From Alkalihalobacillus deserti (GTDB taxonomy: Bacteria; Bacillota; Bacilli; Bacillales; Bacillaceae_D): 64,000 nucleotides of DNA. Below the pieces are notes generated by a model that saw only the letters and a program-made list of their open reading frames with translations, did no database searches and was not told where the DNA came from. The DNA is taken from positions 124,001 through 188,000 of the forward strand of contig NZ_JAJAFR010000007.1 of NCBI RefSeq assembly GCF_020734105.1, read 5' to 3'. Of this stretch, positions 27,141 through 35,394 are shown one piece after another. Numbering within the stretch: position 1 is the stretch's first letter; every line of letters begins with the position of its first letter. The position numbers were made by a program, and so were the translations under genes.

Positions 27141-27462
27141 ATTTTATAAATGTTTTTATCAGCTATCTTATTATCTTTGAATTTACTACTGTATCGGTTG
27201 CAGGGTGTACTGATTTTATAATCACTTTTCTAGGCTTTGACCAGGATTTCGCTTGATAAATGATGTTGTCTCTAGGAATTTTTCGTTGTAATTTTCATTC
27301 GAATGAAAATAGTATAGTCTATTGTCTTTCAGATTTAGATGCTGAGCCAATGTCTTAGAATTAACCAATTTTTTCATAGAAATCTCTAAAGACCAATTTA
27401 TCCGTATCAGAGGAAAGAGAACCTCTATTATTAGATAATTTAATGTGATTGAAATCAATTAT
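27141..27462. other. Intergenic stretch, no supported gene
   Basis: A 78-residue minus-strand frame (27222-27458) spans this stretch. It resembles nothing I know and has no ribosome-binding site, so I do not call it. It may be decayed DNA between the two islands. Confidence 0.35.
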
Positions 27463-27522
27463 AAGAACCCTTTCTGTTGCTTATTGGTGGACTTTAACCT
27501 TATCAGAAATGGGTTCTTTTTT
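27463..27522 (+). terminator. Long terminator-like hairpin
   Basis: AGAACCCTTTCTG pairs with CAGAAATGGGTTCT across a 28-base loop and is followed by TTTTTT. No intact gene lies directly upstream. Confidence 0.6.
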
Positions 27523-27668
27523 CATTTATTTGATGAACACTCAAAATCATAGTAAGGTGGTAGATAAGCATTATTAGGCAATCAAAGAAATTCTATGAAT
27601 AATTCAGGTTAAATCTATTTCTGTTTCCGTACTTAGTGAGGAAGTATTTTTTGAAAATAAAAAAAATA

Positions 27669-27697
27669 TTGACTATTTGAGATTCATATTATAGTAT
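27669..27697 (+). promoter_or_regulatory. Probable sigma-A promoter in the permease leader
   Basis: TTGACT, 17 bases, TAGTAT. A near-copy (TTGACT, 17 bases, TAGAAT) lies at 31311-31339, with about 150 bases of similar sequence after each, so the leader was duplicated. Confidence 0.6.
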
Positions 27698-27787
27698 TTT
27701 ATTGAAATCGATCATAGAAAATAAATGGTAATTTTTTTCGATTTCTAGGTATTGTTCTATATGTGAGAGGTATCAAGAATAATTAGC

Positions 27788-27819
27788 AACTTGTACAGAC
27801 AGACCAGTCTGTACAAGTT
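27788..27819. promoter_or_regulatory. TetR-type operator upstream of the permease
   Basis: AACTTGTACAGAC and GTCTGTACAAGTT form a perfect 13-bp inverted repeat around AGACCA. The ACAGAC-N6-GTCTGT core recurs three times before the FadF-like gene. Probably bound by the TetR protein encoded at 30332. Confidence 0.7.
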
Positions 27820-27888
27820 CGAGGCTCCAAAGTCGGTTACCTTAACATTACTCACTACCGAAAACCGTATCAGGGAAAACCCAGGTGT

Positions 27889-27919
27889 TGTAAATTGAGG
27901 GGATTTCCCTCAATTTACG
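27889..27919 (+). promoter_or_regulatory. Leader hairpin before the permease gene
   Basis: GTAAATTGAGGG and CCCTCAATTTAC give a perfect 12-bp stem around a 5-base loop in the presumed 5' UTR, without a T-run. It could stabilise the mRNA or be a regulatory stem. Function not known. Confidence 0.4.
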
Positions 27920-27988
27920 ACATGAATCACTCAGAGGAGGTGGATTTGTAACCGTTTACTCACAAAAAAATTTAAAGGTGGGACGTGT

Positions 27989-29362
27989 ATGGCAATTTAT
28001 AATCGTAAAGAGGGTCAAGAACAACCATATTGGGCGTTAGGACCATTTAAAATCAGGCTACCATTTGTCCATTATCGTTGGGAGAAGCCAGAGTTTATTC
28101 AAGCGCTTATTATGTTTATAGTAAGTTTAGGAATGATTCCTTTATTACAAGAATTTCTAGGGTTGCCCTATCAGGTAGCTTTAGCTTATACGTTTATTGG
28201 TGGTTTTGCCTTCATGTTGCCTTCTTTCCTTGGTGTTGCCATGGTACCTGGATGGATCACACCAGCAATACCCGTTGTCTTGTTGTATTTAGGGAACTTT
28301 GAACCAGGTCCAGAAGCAATACAAGCACTTTTTGCTTTACAGTTTTTAGTCTTTCTAATTTTCTTTGTGCTTGGGATTACAAAATTAGGGGAAAAACTAG
28401 TTAATCTAGTTCCTAATTCATTAAAAGCTGGGATTTTAATGGGGGCTGGGATTGCGGCTCTTATGGGGGAAATTTCAACAGGTGGACGCTTAATGAATAC
28501 ACCTATTTCTCTTATAATAGGTAGTTTGGTAGCTTTCTACCTATTATTCTCTTTATCTTTCAAAATTTTAGTAAATAAAAATAATATAGCAAAAAACATT
28601 GCAAACTACGGCCTTGTCCCGGCCATGGTTATTGCCATGCTCATTGGGTGGTCAATGAGTGAATATCCCGTTCCAAACATTGAGTGGGGAATTACCAATC
28701 CGGCATTTGGTGAAATGTGGAGCTACTTACCATTTGCAGTCGGGTTTCCAGGGCTTGATTTCTTCTTAATGGCTGTACCAACAGCAATCATTGCTTACAT
28801 TATTGCCTTTGGAGATATTATCGTCGGAAAAACACTTCTTCAAAGTGCTGATGAAGTAAGGAAAGATGAGAAAATTGATTCAGATGTGAGTCGAGTGCAT
28901 GTAGTCACAGCTATTCGTAATTTAATTCATGCATTTTTTGCACCATACCCAGGTCTTGCGGGTCCTCTTTGGACACCAATTCAAGCAACGGTCGTCGAAC
29001 GCTATAAGTATGGCCGTAAAGCTATGGATTCCATTCACAGTGGAATGGGGACATTCTGGATTGCTGGATTTTTAGCTTTGTTTATTTTACCACTTGTTAG
29101 TATGTTCCAACCGGTGTTACCAATTGCTTTATCGCTAACACTTATTATCACGGGTTATGTGTGTGTTAGCCTGGGGATTGAACAAGTCACTACAACCATA
29201 GAGCGTGGGGTAGCAGGTATTATGGCAATTGTATTAGCCGTTCACGGAGCTACTTATGGGTTAATTGCGGGAATTGTACTTTATTTCCTCATTGAGAAAA
29301 CAACTTTATTCAAACAGAAAGAACAAAGGATAGAGGAAGAGAAGGAAGATCTAGCAGGTTAA
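27989..29362 (+). CDS. SLC23/NCS2-like membrane permease
   Basis: A 457-residue polytopic membrane protein with about twelve hydrophobic segments and charged ends (C-terminal EEEKEDLAG). Motifs such as AGILMGAGIAALMGEISTGG and IIAYIIAFGDIIVGKTLLQS resemble the central region of nucleobase-cation symporter-2 / SLC23 proteins, but the fit is distant. An operator of the type found before the FadF-like operon lies upstream, and the relic that follows is an acyl-CoA dehydrogenase. It is therefore regulated with fatty-acid degradation and might import an organic acid rather than a nucleobase. GGTGGGA precedes the ATG. The substrate is inference only. Confidence 0.6.
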   Translation: MAIYNRKEGQEQPYWALGPFKIRLPFVHYRWEKPEFIQALIMFIVSLGMIPLLQEFLGLPYQVALAYTFIGGFAFMLPSFLGVAMVPGWITPAIPVVLLYLGNFEPGPEAIQALFALQFLVFLIFFVLGITKLGEKLVNLVPNSLKAGILMGAGIAALMGEISTGGRLMNTPISLIIGSLVAFYLLFSLSFKILVNKNNIAKNIANYGLVPAMVIAMLIGWSMSEYPVPNIEWGITNPAFGEMWSYLPFAVGFPGLDFFLMAVPTAIIAYIIAFGDIIVGKTLLQSADEVRKDEKIDSDVSRVHVVTAIRNLIHAFFAPYPGLAGPLWTPIQATVVERYKYGRKAMDSIHSGMGTFWIAGFLALFILPLVSMFQPVLPIALSLTLIITGYVCVSLGIEQVTTTIERGVAGIMAIVLAVHGATYGLIAGIVLYFLIEKTTLFKQKEQRIEEEKEDLAG

Positions 29363-29389
29363 TGTAAAAGCTAGTAGATGAAAGAAGTG

Positions 29390-29588
29390 GAGAATATGTT
29401 TTTTAATGAACAGATGAACAAGAAATAAACCAAAAGATGGTCCACGATTTTGCGAAAAATGAAGTTGAGCTAACGGCTGAGGTTTGTGATGAAGAAGATT
29501 GGTTTGACGGGGAAATCTTTAAGAAGATGGGGGAACTAGGGCTAACGAGGATTCCGTGCCAGAAGAGATGGGGGATTAGAGCTGGTCA
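29390..29588 (+). pseudogene. Acyl-CoA dehydrogenase N-terminal relic
   Basis: Peptide QKMVHDFAKNEVELTAEVC, then GEIFKKMGELGLTRIP, corresponds to residues 9-55 of acyl-CoA dehydrogenases (compare [20 protein letters not shown] in the intact gene at 35395). It carries an early stop and is cut off by the IS3-type relic at about 29589. It shows that an acyl-CoA dehydrogenase once followed the permease. Confidence 0.75.
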
Positions 29589-30112
29589 AGCCCCCCAAAA
29601 ATAGACACAGATAAATACGACATCAAACTGCCTTTTTGTAAACTGAATAATAACTTTTAGGAGAAACGAGCCCAAGTTTATACTGGGTTCGTTTTTCGTT
29701 GTAATATCGAATAAAGCTTTTTAGATCATCTTTAAAAGTATTTAATTTAAGATAGAAACAAGGGAACTCCGTTTTTAGATGTGAAAAAAAGCTCTCTATA
29801 ACAGCGTTATCCCAACAGTTAGCTTTACGTGACATGCTCGGTGTGAACTTTAGGTTCTGGCCTAACTTATAGTGATCAAAGGATCTGTAGACAATCCCTT
29901 GACCACTATGATCTGAACGCCTTCAAGCGACTTCAGTTATCTTTTTTACGAGCTACTTCAACTGTAGCTTTAATAAGCTCCTGGTTAGGACTGGAGCTTA
30001 TTTCAAATGCAATGACTTCACGGTTAAATAAATCAATTATTGCTGAAATATAAAACTTTTCATTTTTAATCTGAATTTCTGTCATATCAGTTATTCATTT
30101 ATGATTGGGATG
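29589..30112 (-). mobile_element. Degenerate IS3-family element (transposase OrfB C-terminal half)
   Basis: The left boundary CCCCCCAAAAATAGACAC is an IS3/IS150-type terminal repeat. Minus-strand reading gives the DDE core in pieces: HKWITDMTEIQ.. (about 30090), FYISAIIDLFNREVIAFEIS, and the intact end SRKANCWDNAVIESFFSHLK, then RYYNEKRTQYKLGLVSPKSY (29835-29623). OrfA and the N-terminal part of OrfB are missing, and frames are broken. The element is dead and interrupted an acyl-CoA dehydrogenase gene. Confidence 0.8.
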
Positions 30113-30331
30113 ACTCGCATAACAGTTTCCTCAGCAACGTTTTTCAAGTCATTAAATTCCTAACAAGTGCTTCTTGCTCTTCCTTTGAATATACGAATTT
30201 TTAGGTGGGGAAAATATTAGCTTTTGCGTAGTAGGTGATGGTAGTTACTTAATGTTTGATTCTGTAATAGAAGAACTGGTCAAAGGTCAGAAAACCATAT
30301 ACAATATGTATGATGGAATGGAGGAAGGAAA
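30113..30331. other. Spacer before the TetR gene
   Basis: No gene seen. It should contain the tetR promoter. No ACAGAC-type operator was found here, so autoregulation through that site is not evident. Confidence 0.35.
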
Positions 30332-30958
30332 ATGACTGGAAAATCAGTTCGAGATAGAATTATTGAAACTGCCTTATTTCTTTTTGAAAAAAATGGGTAC
30401 CATGCAGTAGGTGTTAACAAAATTATCGAGGAGAGCGGTACTTCTAAAGGAGGGTTCTACCACAACTTTAAGTCAAAGGACGAGTTGCTATATATCATTC
30501 ATGATACCTTTATTACCTATGCTGTAGATAAAGCTCAAGAAGCCTATTTAAATTGGGATACCCCAATTGAACGTCTCTATCATATTGTTAAATCGTTTGC
30601 AAGGGTGTTCTATTTATATAAACCTCATACGACTGTATTTTATCAAGAAAGTGTTTATCTATCTTCGGAATATTATAAAGCAATCAAAATAAAACGCGAC
30701 AAATATAGAGATATAATATTTAAAGTCATTCAGGAGGGAATAAATTCGGGTCAGTTTCTACCCAATTTACCTGTACCTATCATTGGTATGTCTATTTTTG
30801 GTATGGTGAATTGGACGTATAAATGGTACCGACCTGATGGAAGTTACGCTATCGAAGAAATTGCGGATGTTTACGCCGACTATGTTTTAAGGGGGATAAT
30901 GACAGATGAGGCAAAAAAAAATTACAAGTTTTTTTCCCGTTTTTTCTCTTCGGAATAA
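30332..30958 (+). CDS. TetR/AcrR-family regulator of the fatty-acid island
   Basis: A 208-residue TetR protein. The HTH domain is at residues 5-52: IIETALFLFEKNGYHAVGVN, then EESGTSKGGFYHNFKSKDELL. The rest is a helical ligand-binding domain containing FYQESVYLSSEYYKAIKIKR. It lies between two regions that hold near-identical ACAGAC/GTCTGT dyads, upstream of the permease and of the beta-oxidation genes. The simplest model is a FadR-like repressor released by acyl-CoA, as known for TetR-type FadR of B. subtilis. GGAGGAAGG lies before the ATG. Confidence 0.9.
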   Translation: MTGKSVRDRIIETALFLFEKNGYHAVGVNKIIEESGTSKGGFYHNFKSKDELLYIIHDTFITYAVDKAQEAYLNWDTPIERLYHIVKSFARVFYLYKPHTTVFYQESVYLSSEYYKAIKIKRDKYRDIIFKVIQEGINSGQFLPNLPVPIIGMSIFGMVNWTYKWYRPDGSYAIEEIADVYADYVLRGIMTDEAKKNYKFFSRFFSSE

Positions 30959-31070
30959 AGTGTAGATGACTAAAAATGAAGTTGTTGTTTTTGATAATTA
31001 CATTCGGATCCACTTCGATTACATATCATGAGCCACCTCTTATTTTAAAAAATGAAAAGTCTAGAATGTG

Positions 31071-31176
31071 TCTTGAATAGAGCCTTTAGAGGCATGATTT
31101 CTCTCGAAAGCCGACCCCACTAATGTGTTTTGGAGAGGTGAACTAGCCTATCATGCCTCTTACTCCATATAAAAAC
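31071..31176 (+). ncRNA. Structured element, copy B (unassigned)
   Basis: AGAGGCATGAT (31088-31098) and ATCATGCCTCT (31150-31160) form a perfect 11-bp closing stem, followed by ACTCCATATAAAAACG. It shares landmarks and overall size with 2811-2913. Two stem pairs differ between the copies by matched changes (G-C to A-T and A-T to T-A), which supports a real RNA or DNA fold. Confidence 0.4.
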
Positions 31177-31310
31177 GTTGTTCTAACTGGAAATGGAGTG
31201 ACTCAATTTAATATGAACAAATATAATTGTTGAGGCGATAATATGGTCATACTTGATTAAAACACATAGGGGTCTTTGTTCGTATGAAATTTCGAAAATT
31301 AAAAATTTGA

Positions 31311-31339
31311 TTGACTATTTAAGATTCGTATTATAGAAT
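31311..31339 (+). promoter_or_regulatory. Probable sigma-A promoter in the beta-oxidation leader
   Basis: TTGACT, 17 bases, TAGAAT, duplicated from or into the permease leader at 27669. The first ACAGAC dyad follows about 105 bases downstream. Confidence 0.55.
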
Positions 31340-31444
31340 TATAGTTGAAATCTCAAATCGAAAAAATAAACGTAGTTTTTTTGATTTTTAGATTGTTCTA
31401 TATGTAAGCGGAATCAAGAGTATTAAGTTATTCTTGTGAACCTT

Positions 31445-31466
31445 ACAGACGGACTGGTCTGTCTGT
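31445..31466. promoter_or_regulatory. TetR-type operator 1 of the beta-oxidation leader
   Basis: ACAGACGGACTGGTCTGTCTGT: a 22-bp dyad with two central mismatched pairs. Confidence 0.65.
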
Positions 31467-31470
31467 ATTT

Positions 31471-31738
31471 AACAGTAAAATAATCTGTAAATTATTCCTA
31501 ATTAAATTCTAGATTTAATATTCACGTTATTTAATTATTAACGAGAGAACTTTTTTTCTATGTATGAGGGGATGTTTATAAATCTCACAGACAGACCGGT
31601 CTGTTCTTGTTTTAACAGTAAAATAATCGGCAATTATTCCTAATTAAAGTTCAGATTTAATATTCATGTTATTCAACTATTAAAGAGAGAACTTGTATTA
31701 GAGGATGTTTGTAAATTTGCACAGACAGACCGGTCTGT
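31471..31738 (+). repeat. Tandem repeat (two units) each ending in a TetR-type operator
   Basis: Unit 1 (31471-31604) and unit 2 (31614-31738) both begin AACAGTAAAATAATC, continue through ATTATTCCTAATTAAA, TTTAATATTCA.GTTATT and GAGAGAACTT, and both end in ACAGACAGACCGGTCTGT (31587-31604 and 31721-31738). They differ by small deletions and substitutions. With operator 1 this gives three dyads spaced about 135-140 bases apart. Confidence 0.8.
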
Positions 31739-31964
31739 ACAAACGAGAAATAGTCAACATGTTAATTACTCAACTTTCGGACCTTGAAAATTGACCTTTG
31801 TGTATGTTAGCAAAGCTTTAAGGTCTACTAACTCCGTAGCTTGACAAGTGTTTTAAAACAAGAAAAACATCTCGTTTTGGGATAGCTAGTGGGTCAACGT
31901 ACACAACATTTGATTAAGTTATTTAATTGTCTAGGTGTCATTAATACCTTTTAGGAGAAGAGAT

Positions 31965-32105
31965 ATGATTAAACTAAAGACTCAAGACTTATTAAAAGTA
32001 TATGAGAAGGCAATTGAAATGAATCTAGAAAGAGATTTTATTGAAATTCTAGAATTGGAATTGCATAGAAGAGGTGTAATAAATCTATATTTAAACTCTA
32101 ACTAA
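31965..32105 (+). CDS. sda: Sda-family sporulation checkpoint inhibitor
   Basis: A 46-residue ORF with TAGGAGAAGAG just upstream of its ATG. MIKLKTQDLLKVYEKAIEMN, then LERDFIEILELELHRRG, matches the helical hairpin of Sda ('[34 protein letters not shown]' type), the small protein that binds KinA/KinB DHp domains and delays sporulation when DNA replication is disturbed. It sits between the operator array and the FadF-like gene, an unusual place. If co-transcribed it would link fatty-acid availability to sporulation entry; that is inference. It may be a paralogue of the usual chromosomal sda. Confidence 0.8.
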   Translation: MIKLKTQDLLKVYEKAIEMNLERDFIEILELELHRRGVINLYLNSN

Positions 32106-32170
32106 TTTGGTCTGTCAAAGTTGAGTTATTTACAATAAATATTTTCTTTATGTTGAGAGGAGTTGGAGAA

Positions 32171-34228
32171 ATGATTTCGCTATTGAATTTTATCGTGTTC
32201 CTACTTGTAACCGGATATGCATTCTATTTATTTGCCCATCTAGTCTACAGCAGGATTATTTTCATCAAATTAGGTAAGAAATCGAATCTTAAAGAGGATA
32301 CCAAAATCCGATTGACTGAGTTTTTGGTCAACGTATTCGGGCAGAAAAAGGTGTTTAAAGATCCTAAAAGTGGCGTAATGCATGTGATTATGTTTTATGG
32401 TTTTATCATTTTGCAATTTGGAGCCATCGAGCTCATCATTAAAGGATTTGTAAAAGGTTTTGAATATCCAATCGGAGAGGCCCACAAGTTTTTTAGTTTA
32501 AGTCAAGAGATTACTGCTTTCCTGATATTAATTGCTGTTTTCTATGCCTTTTATCGTCGTTATATCGAAAAGTTAAAGAGACTGAAGCGCGGATTCAAGT
32601 CCGGTTTGGTTATCATATTCTTAACCGTATTAATGCTATCCGTTTTTCTAACCCTAGCTTTTGAACATTTATGGATGGGTTATGAAGGGTTTATCTCTTA
32701 TGCGCCGTTCTCCACGGTCATTGCCGGATGGTTTGCGGGAATGAATCAAGAGACAGCAGCCGTTCTTTTCTATATTTTCTGGTGGGTGCATTTGTTGACT
32801 TTATTAAGTTTCTTAGTGTATGTCCCACAGTCTAAGCACGCACACTTGCTATTTGCACCGGTAAACGTTTATTTGCGGGATACCAAGCCAGTCGGGAAAT
32901 TAACATCGATTGATTTTGAAGATGAAACACAAGAAAGCTATGGAGTAGGAAGGATTGAAGATTTTCGACAAAATCAGTTGATAGATTTATATGCCTGCGT
33001 AGAATGCGGACGCTGCACCAATATGTGTCCTGCATCAGGAACGGGAAAAACCTTGTCCCCGATGGATTTAATTGTCAAAATGCGGGATCATTTGTCAGAA
33101 AAGGGAGCGGCGATTACATCTCGTACCCCATGGTTACCTTCGTTTGGGTTTAGCATCAATGGAATGAATTCATTCGCCGCGGAGGCGGTTGAACAAGAAG
33201 CTGCTGCAGCCATAGAAATGACTAGTCTCATTGGAGATGTGATTACGGAGGAGGAACTGTGGGCATGTACGACTTGCCGGAATTGTGAAGATCAGTGTCC
33301 GGTGGCCAATGAGCATGTCGAAAAAATTATAGATATGAGACGATATTTAGTTTTGACAGAAGGTAACATGCCGCATGAAGCAGCTCGTTATTTTCAAAAT
33401 ATTGAGCGCCAAAACAATCCTTGGGGGATAAATAGGAAAGAGCGTATCAAGTGGCGGGAAGAAAGCGATGATATTGAAGTGCCAACGGTTCATGAAGCGG
33501 AAGATTTTGAATATCTGTTGTGGGTAGGATCGATGGGCTCGTTTGATAAGCGTAGCCAGAAGATCGTCAAATCGTTTGCCAAGATCATGAATGTGGCAGG
33601 CGTGAAGTTTGCTATTTTGGGCAATGAGGAGCGAAACTCCGGGGATACGGCACGCCGGATGGGGAATGATTTTTTATTCCAGCAATTGTGCCAAGAAAAC
33701 ATTGCCAACTTCCACGCTTACGAAGTGAAGAAGATCGTCACGATCGACCCTCACGCATACAACACTTTCAAGCATGAATATCCTGAATTTGGTTTGGAAG
33801 CAGAAGTATATCATCATACAGAACTCATTTGGAAGTTCATTCGAGAGGGGCATATTAAGCCGATCAAGGAATTTCCGGAAGACATTGCTTATCATGATTC
33901 ATGCTACTTAGGACGGTATAACGATATTTTTGATATCCCACGTGAGATTCTGAAAGCCATTCCGGGAGTGAAAGTGCTTGAGATGGAGCGTAATCGAGAG
34001 GATGCCATGTGCTGCGGAGCCGGCGGCGGAATGATGTGGATGGAGGAAAGGCAAGGAAAACGCGTAAATGTTGAACGTACGGAACAAGCTCTTCGATTAA
34101 ATCCAACAATTATCGGTAGTAACTGCCCGTATTGCATGACGATGATGAATGATGGGGTTAAAGCCAAGGAAGTAGAGGAAAAAGTACAGACGATGGATAT
34201 CACTGAGATAGTGGAAAGGTCTCTTTAA
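32171..34228 (+). CDS. fadF: Fe-S electron-transfer oxidoreductase, FadF-like
   Basis: About 685 residues from ATG 32171 (AGGAG ten bases upstream; an in-frame ATG at 32150 lacks a good site). Residues 1-225 carry five or so membrane helices of the nitrate-reductase-gamma type. A 4Fe-4S ferredoxin domain follows with CVECGRCTNMCP and CTTCRNCEDQCP, then two CCG domains (CYLGRYND, CCGAGGGMMW, NCPYCMTMM). This architecture matches B. subtilis FadF (YwjF) and related ETF:quinone-type oxidoreductases. It probably takes electrons from EtfAB, reduced by the acyl-CoA dehydrogenase at 35395, to the membrane quinone pool. It leads the beta-oxidation gene run. Confidence 0.9.
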   Translation: MISLLNFIVFLLVTGYAFYLFAHLVYSRIIFIKLGKKSNLKEDTKIRLTEFLVNVFGQKKVFKDPKSGVMHVIMFYGFIILQFGAIELIIKGFVKGFEYPIGEAHKFFSLSQEITAFLILIAVFYAFYRRYIEKLKRLKRGFKSGLVIIFLTVLMLSVFLTLAFEHLWMGYEGFISYAPFSTVIAGWFAGMNQETAAVLFYIFWWVHLLTLLSFLVYVPQSKHAHLLFAPVNVYLRDTKPVGKLTSIDFEDETQESYGVGRIEDFRQNQLIDLYACVECGRCTNMCPASGTGKTLSPMDLIVKMRDHLSEKGAAITSRTPWLPSFGFSINGMNSFAAEAVEQEAAAAIEMTSLIGDVITEEELWACTTCRNCEDQCPVANEHVEKIIDMRRYLVLTEGNMPHEAARYFQNIERQNNPWGINRKERIKWREESDDIEVPTVHEAEDFEYLLWVGSMGSFDKRSQKIVKSFAKIMNVAGVKFAILGNEERNSGDTARRMGNDFLFQQLCQENIANFHAYEVKKIVTIDPHAYNTFKHEYPEFGLEAEVYHHTELIWKFIREGHIKPIKEFPEDIAYHDSCYLGRYNDIFDIPREILKAIPGVKVLEMERNREDAMCCGAGGGMMWMEERQGKRVNVERTEQALRLNPTIIGSNCPYCMTMMNDGVKAKEVEEKVQTMDITEIVERSL

Positions 34229-34237
34229 TACCAGATA

Positions 34238-34369
34238 ATGAAAGGTATGAAATGGATAATGTCACATTATTTTGATCCAATCAGTCGTATATATGAAGAA
34301 TGGCTTGTAAGCCATAAGGGAGGTGACGAAAGAGAGGAATCTATGAGGGGAATCGTCTTTAGTACTTAA
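34238..34369 (+). CDS. Small hypothetical ORF
   Basis: A 43-codon ATG frame ([20 protein letters not shown]...) between the FadF-like and hydroxyacyl-CoA dehydrogenase genes. It has no clear ribosome-binding site at the first ATG and no known relatives that I recognise. It may be real or chance. Confidence 0.25.
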   Translation: MKGMKWIMSHYFDPISRIYEEWLVSHKGGDEREESMRGIVFST

Positions 34370-34388
34370 TGAAGGAGTGAAAAAAGAA

Positions 34389-35240
34389 ATGGTTATAGAA
34401 AAATTGATGGTTATTGGTGCCGGGCAAATGGGGAGTGGAATTGCACAAGTTGCTGCTCAATCTGGGCTTCGGGTAATTTTATATGATCTTCAATCGGAAT
34501 GGATCGAAAAAGGACTAAGTATGATCCAAACAAACCTAGCTCGTGATGTGGAGAAAGGAAGAAAATCAGCGGAGGAAATGGAGGTTATTTTAGGAAGGAT
34601 TGCACCTTCCACTTCGTTATCCGATGGAAAAGATGCTGATTTTGTTGTGGAAGCAGTTGTTGAAAACTTACAGGTGAAACAGGATATCATGCGCCAGTTA
34701 GACAGGATTTGCCCTCCACATACGATCTTGGCAAGTAATACCTCTTCATTGCCGATCACGGAAATCGCTTCTGCGACCAATCGTCCTGAGCGGGTGATTG
34801 GAATGCACTTCATGAATCCGGTACCGGTGATGAAATTGGTAGAGGTCATTCGAGGATTAGCTACATCGGATGAGGTATATTCCATAGTTGATGAGCTATC
34901 TAGTAAAATGGGGAAAATTCCAATGGAAGTCAATGATTTTCCGGGATTTGTCTCTAATCGTATTCTTTTACCGATGGTCAATGAAGCCATTTATTGCGTC
35001 TATGAGGGGGTAGCTGCTCCGGAGTCTGTTGACGAAATCATGAAGTTGGGAATGAATCACCCGATGGGACCGCTAGCATTGGCTGACTTCATCGGCCTTG
35101 ATACATGCTTGTCCATCATGGAGGTACTGCATAATGGATTAGGTGATTCGAAATATCGCCCTTGCCCTCTGTTACGTAAGTATGTAAAGGCGGGTTGGCT
35201 TGGCCGGAAGACAGGCAGGGGATTTTACGTTTACGACTAA
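34389..35240 (+). CDS. 3-hydroxyacyl-CoA (3-hydroxybutyryl-CoA) dehydrogenase
   Basis: About 283 residues from ATG 34389, with AAGGAG upstream (a GTG four codons earlier is in frame). [19 protein letters not shown] is the NAD motif. [27 protein letters not shown] and [15 protein letters not shown] (catalytic His region) are family hallmarks, with the C-terminal HCDH domain ending in [12 protein letters not shown]. It oxidises L-3-hydroxyacyl-CoA to 3-ketoacyl-CoA with NAD+. It works between the enoyl-CoA hydratase (39026) and the thiolase (41368). Confidence 0.93.
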   Translation: MVIEKLMVIGAGQMGSGIAQVAAQSGLRVILYDLQSEWIEKGLSMIQTNLARDVEKGRKSAEEMEVILGRIAPSTSLSDGKDADFVVEAVVENLQVKQDIMRQLDRICPPHTILASNTSSLPITEIASATNRPERVIGMHFMNPVPVMKLVEVIRGLATSDEVYSIVDELSSKMGKIPMEVNDFPGFVSNRILLPMVNEAIYCVYEGVAAPESVDEIMKLGMNHPMGPLALADFIGLDTCLSIMEVLHNGLGDSKYRPCPLLRKYVKAGWLGRKTGRGFYVYD

Positions 35241-35394
35241 GGAAGCTTCTTATTGTACCCCATCCATATGTGATTTTCGCTTGTCCTGGGGAGGAAAACC
35301 TGATTCATCCCAGATGGCCTGTTTGACGGGGGTATATTTCCCCGAAATGAATGATCGATAAAACAAATTAAAGGTTAAAGAGGAGTGGAAAAGT

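Noticed and set aside
27222-27458. 78-residue minus-strand ORF
   Set aside because: No ribosome-binding site and no recognisable family; overlaps intergenic terminator region.
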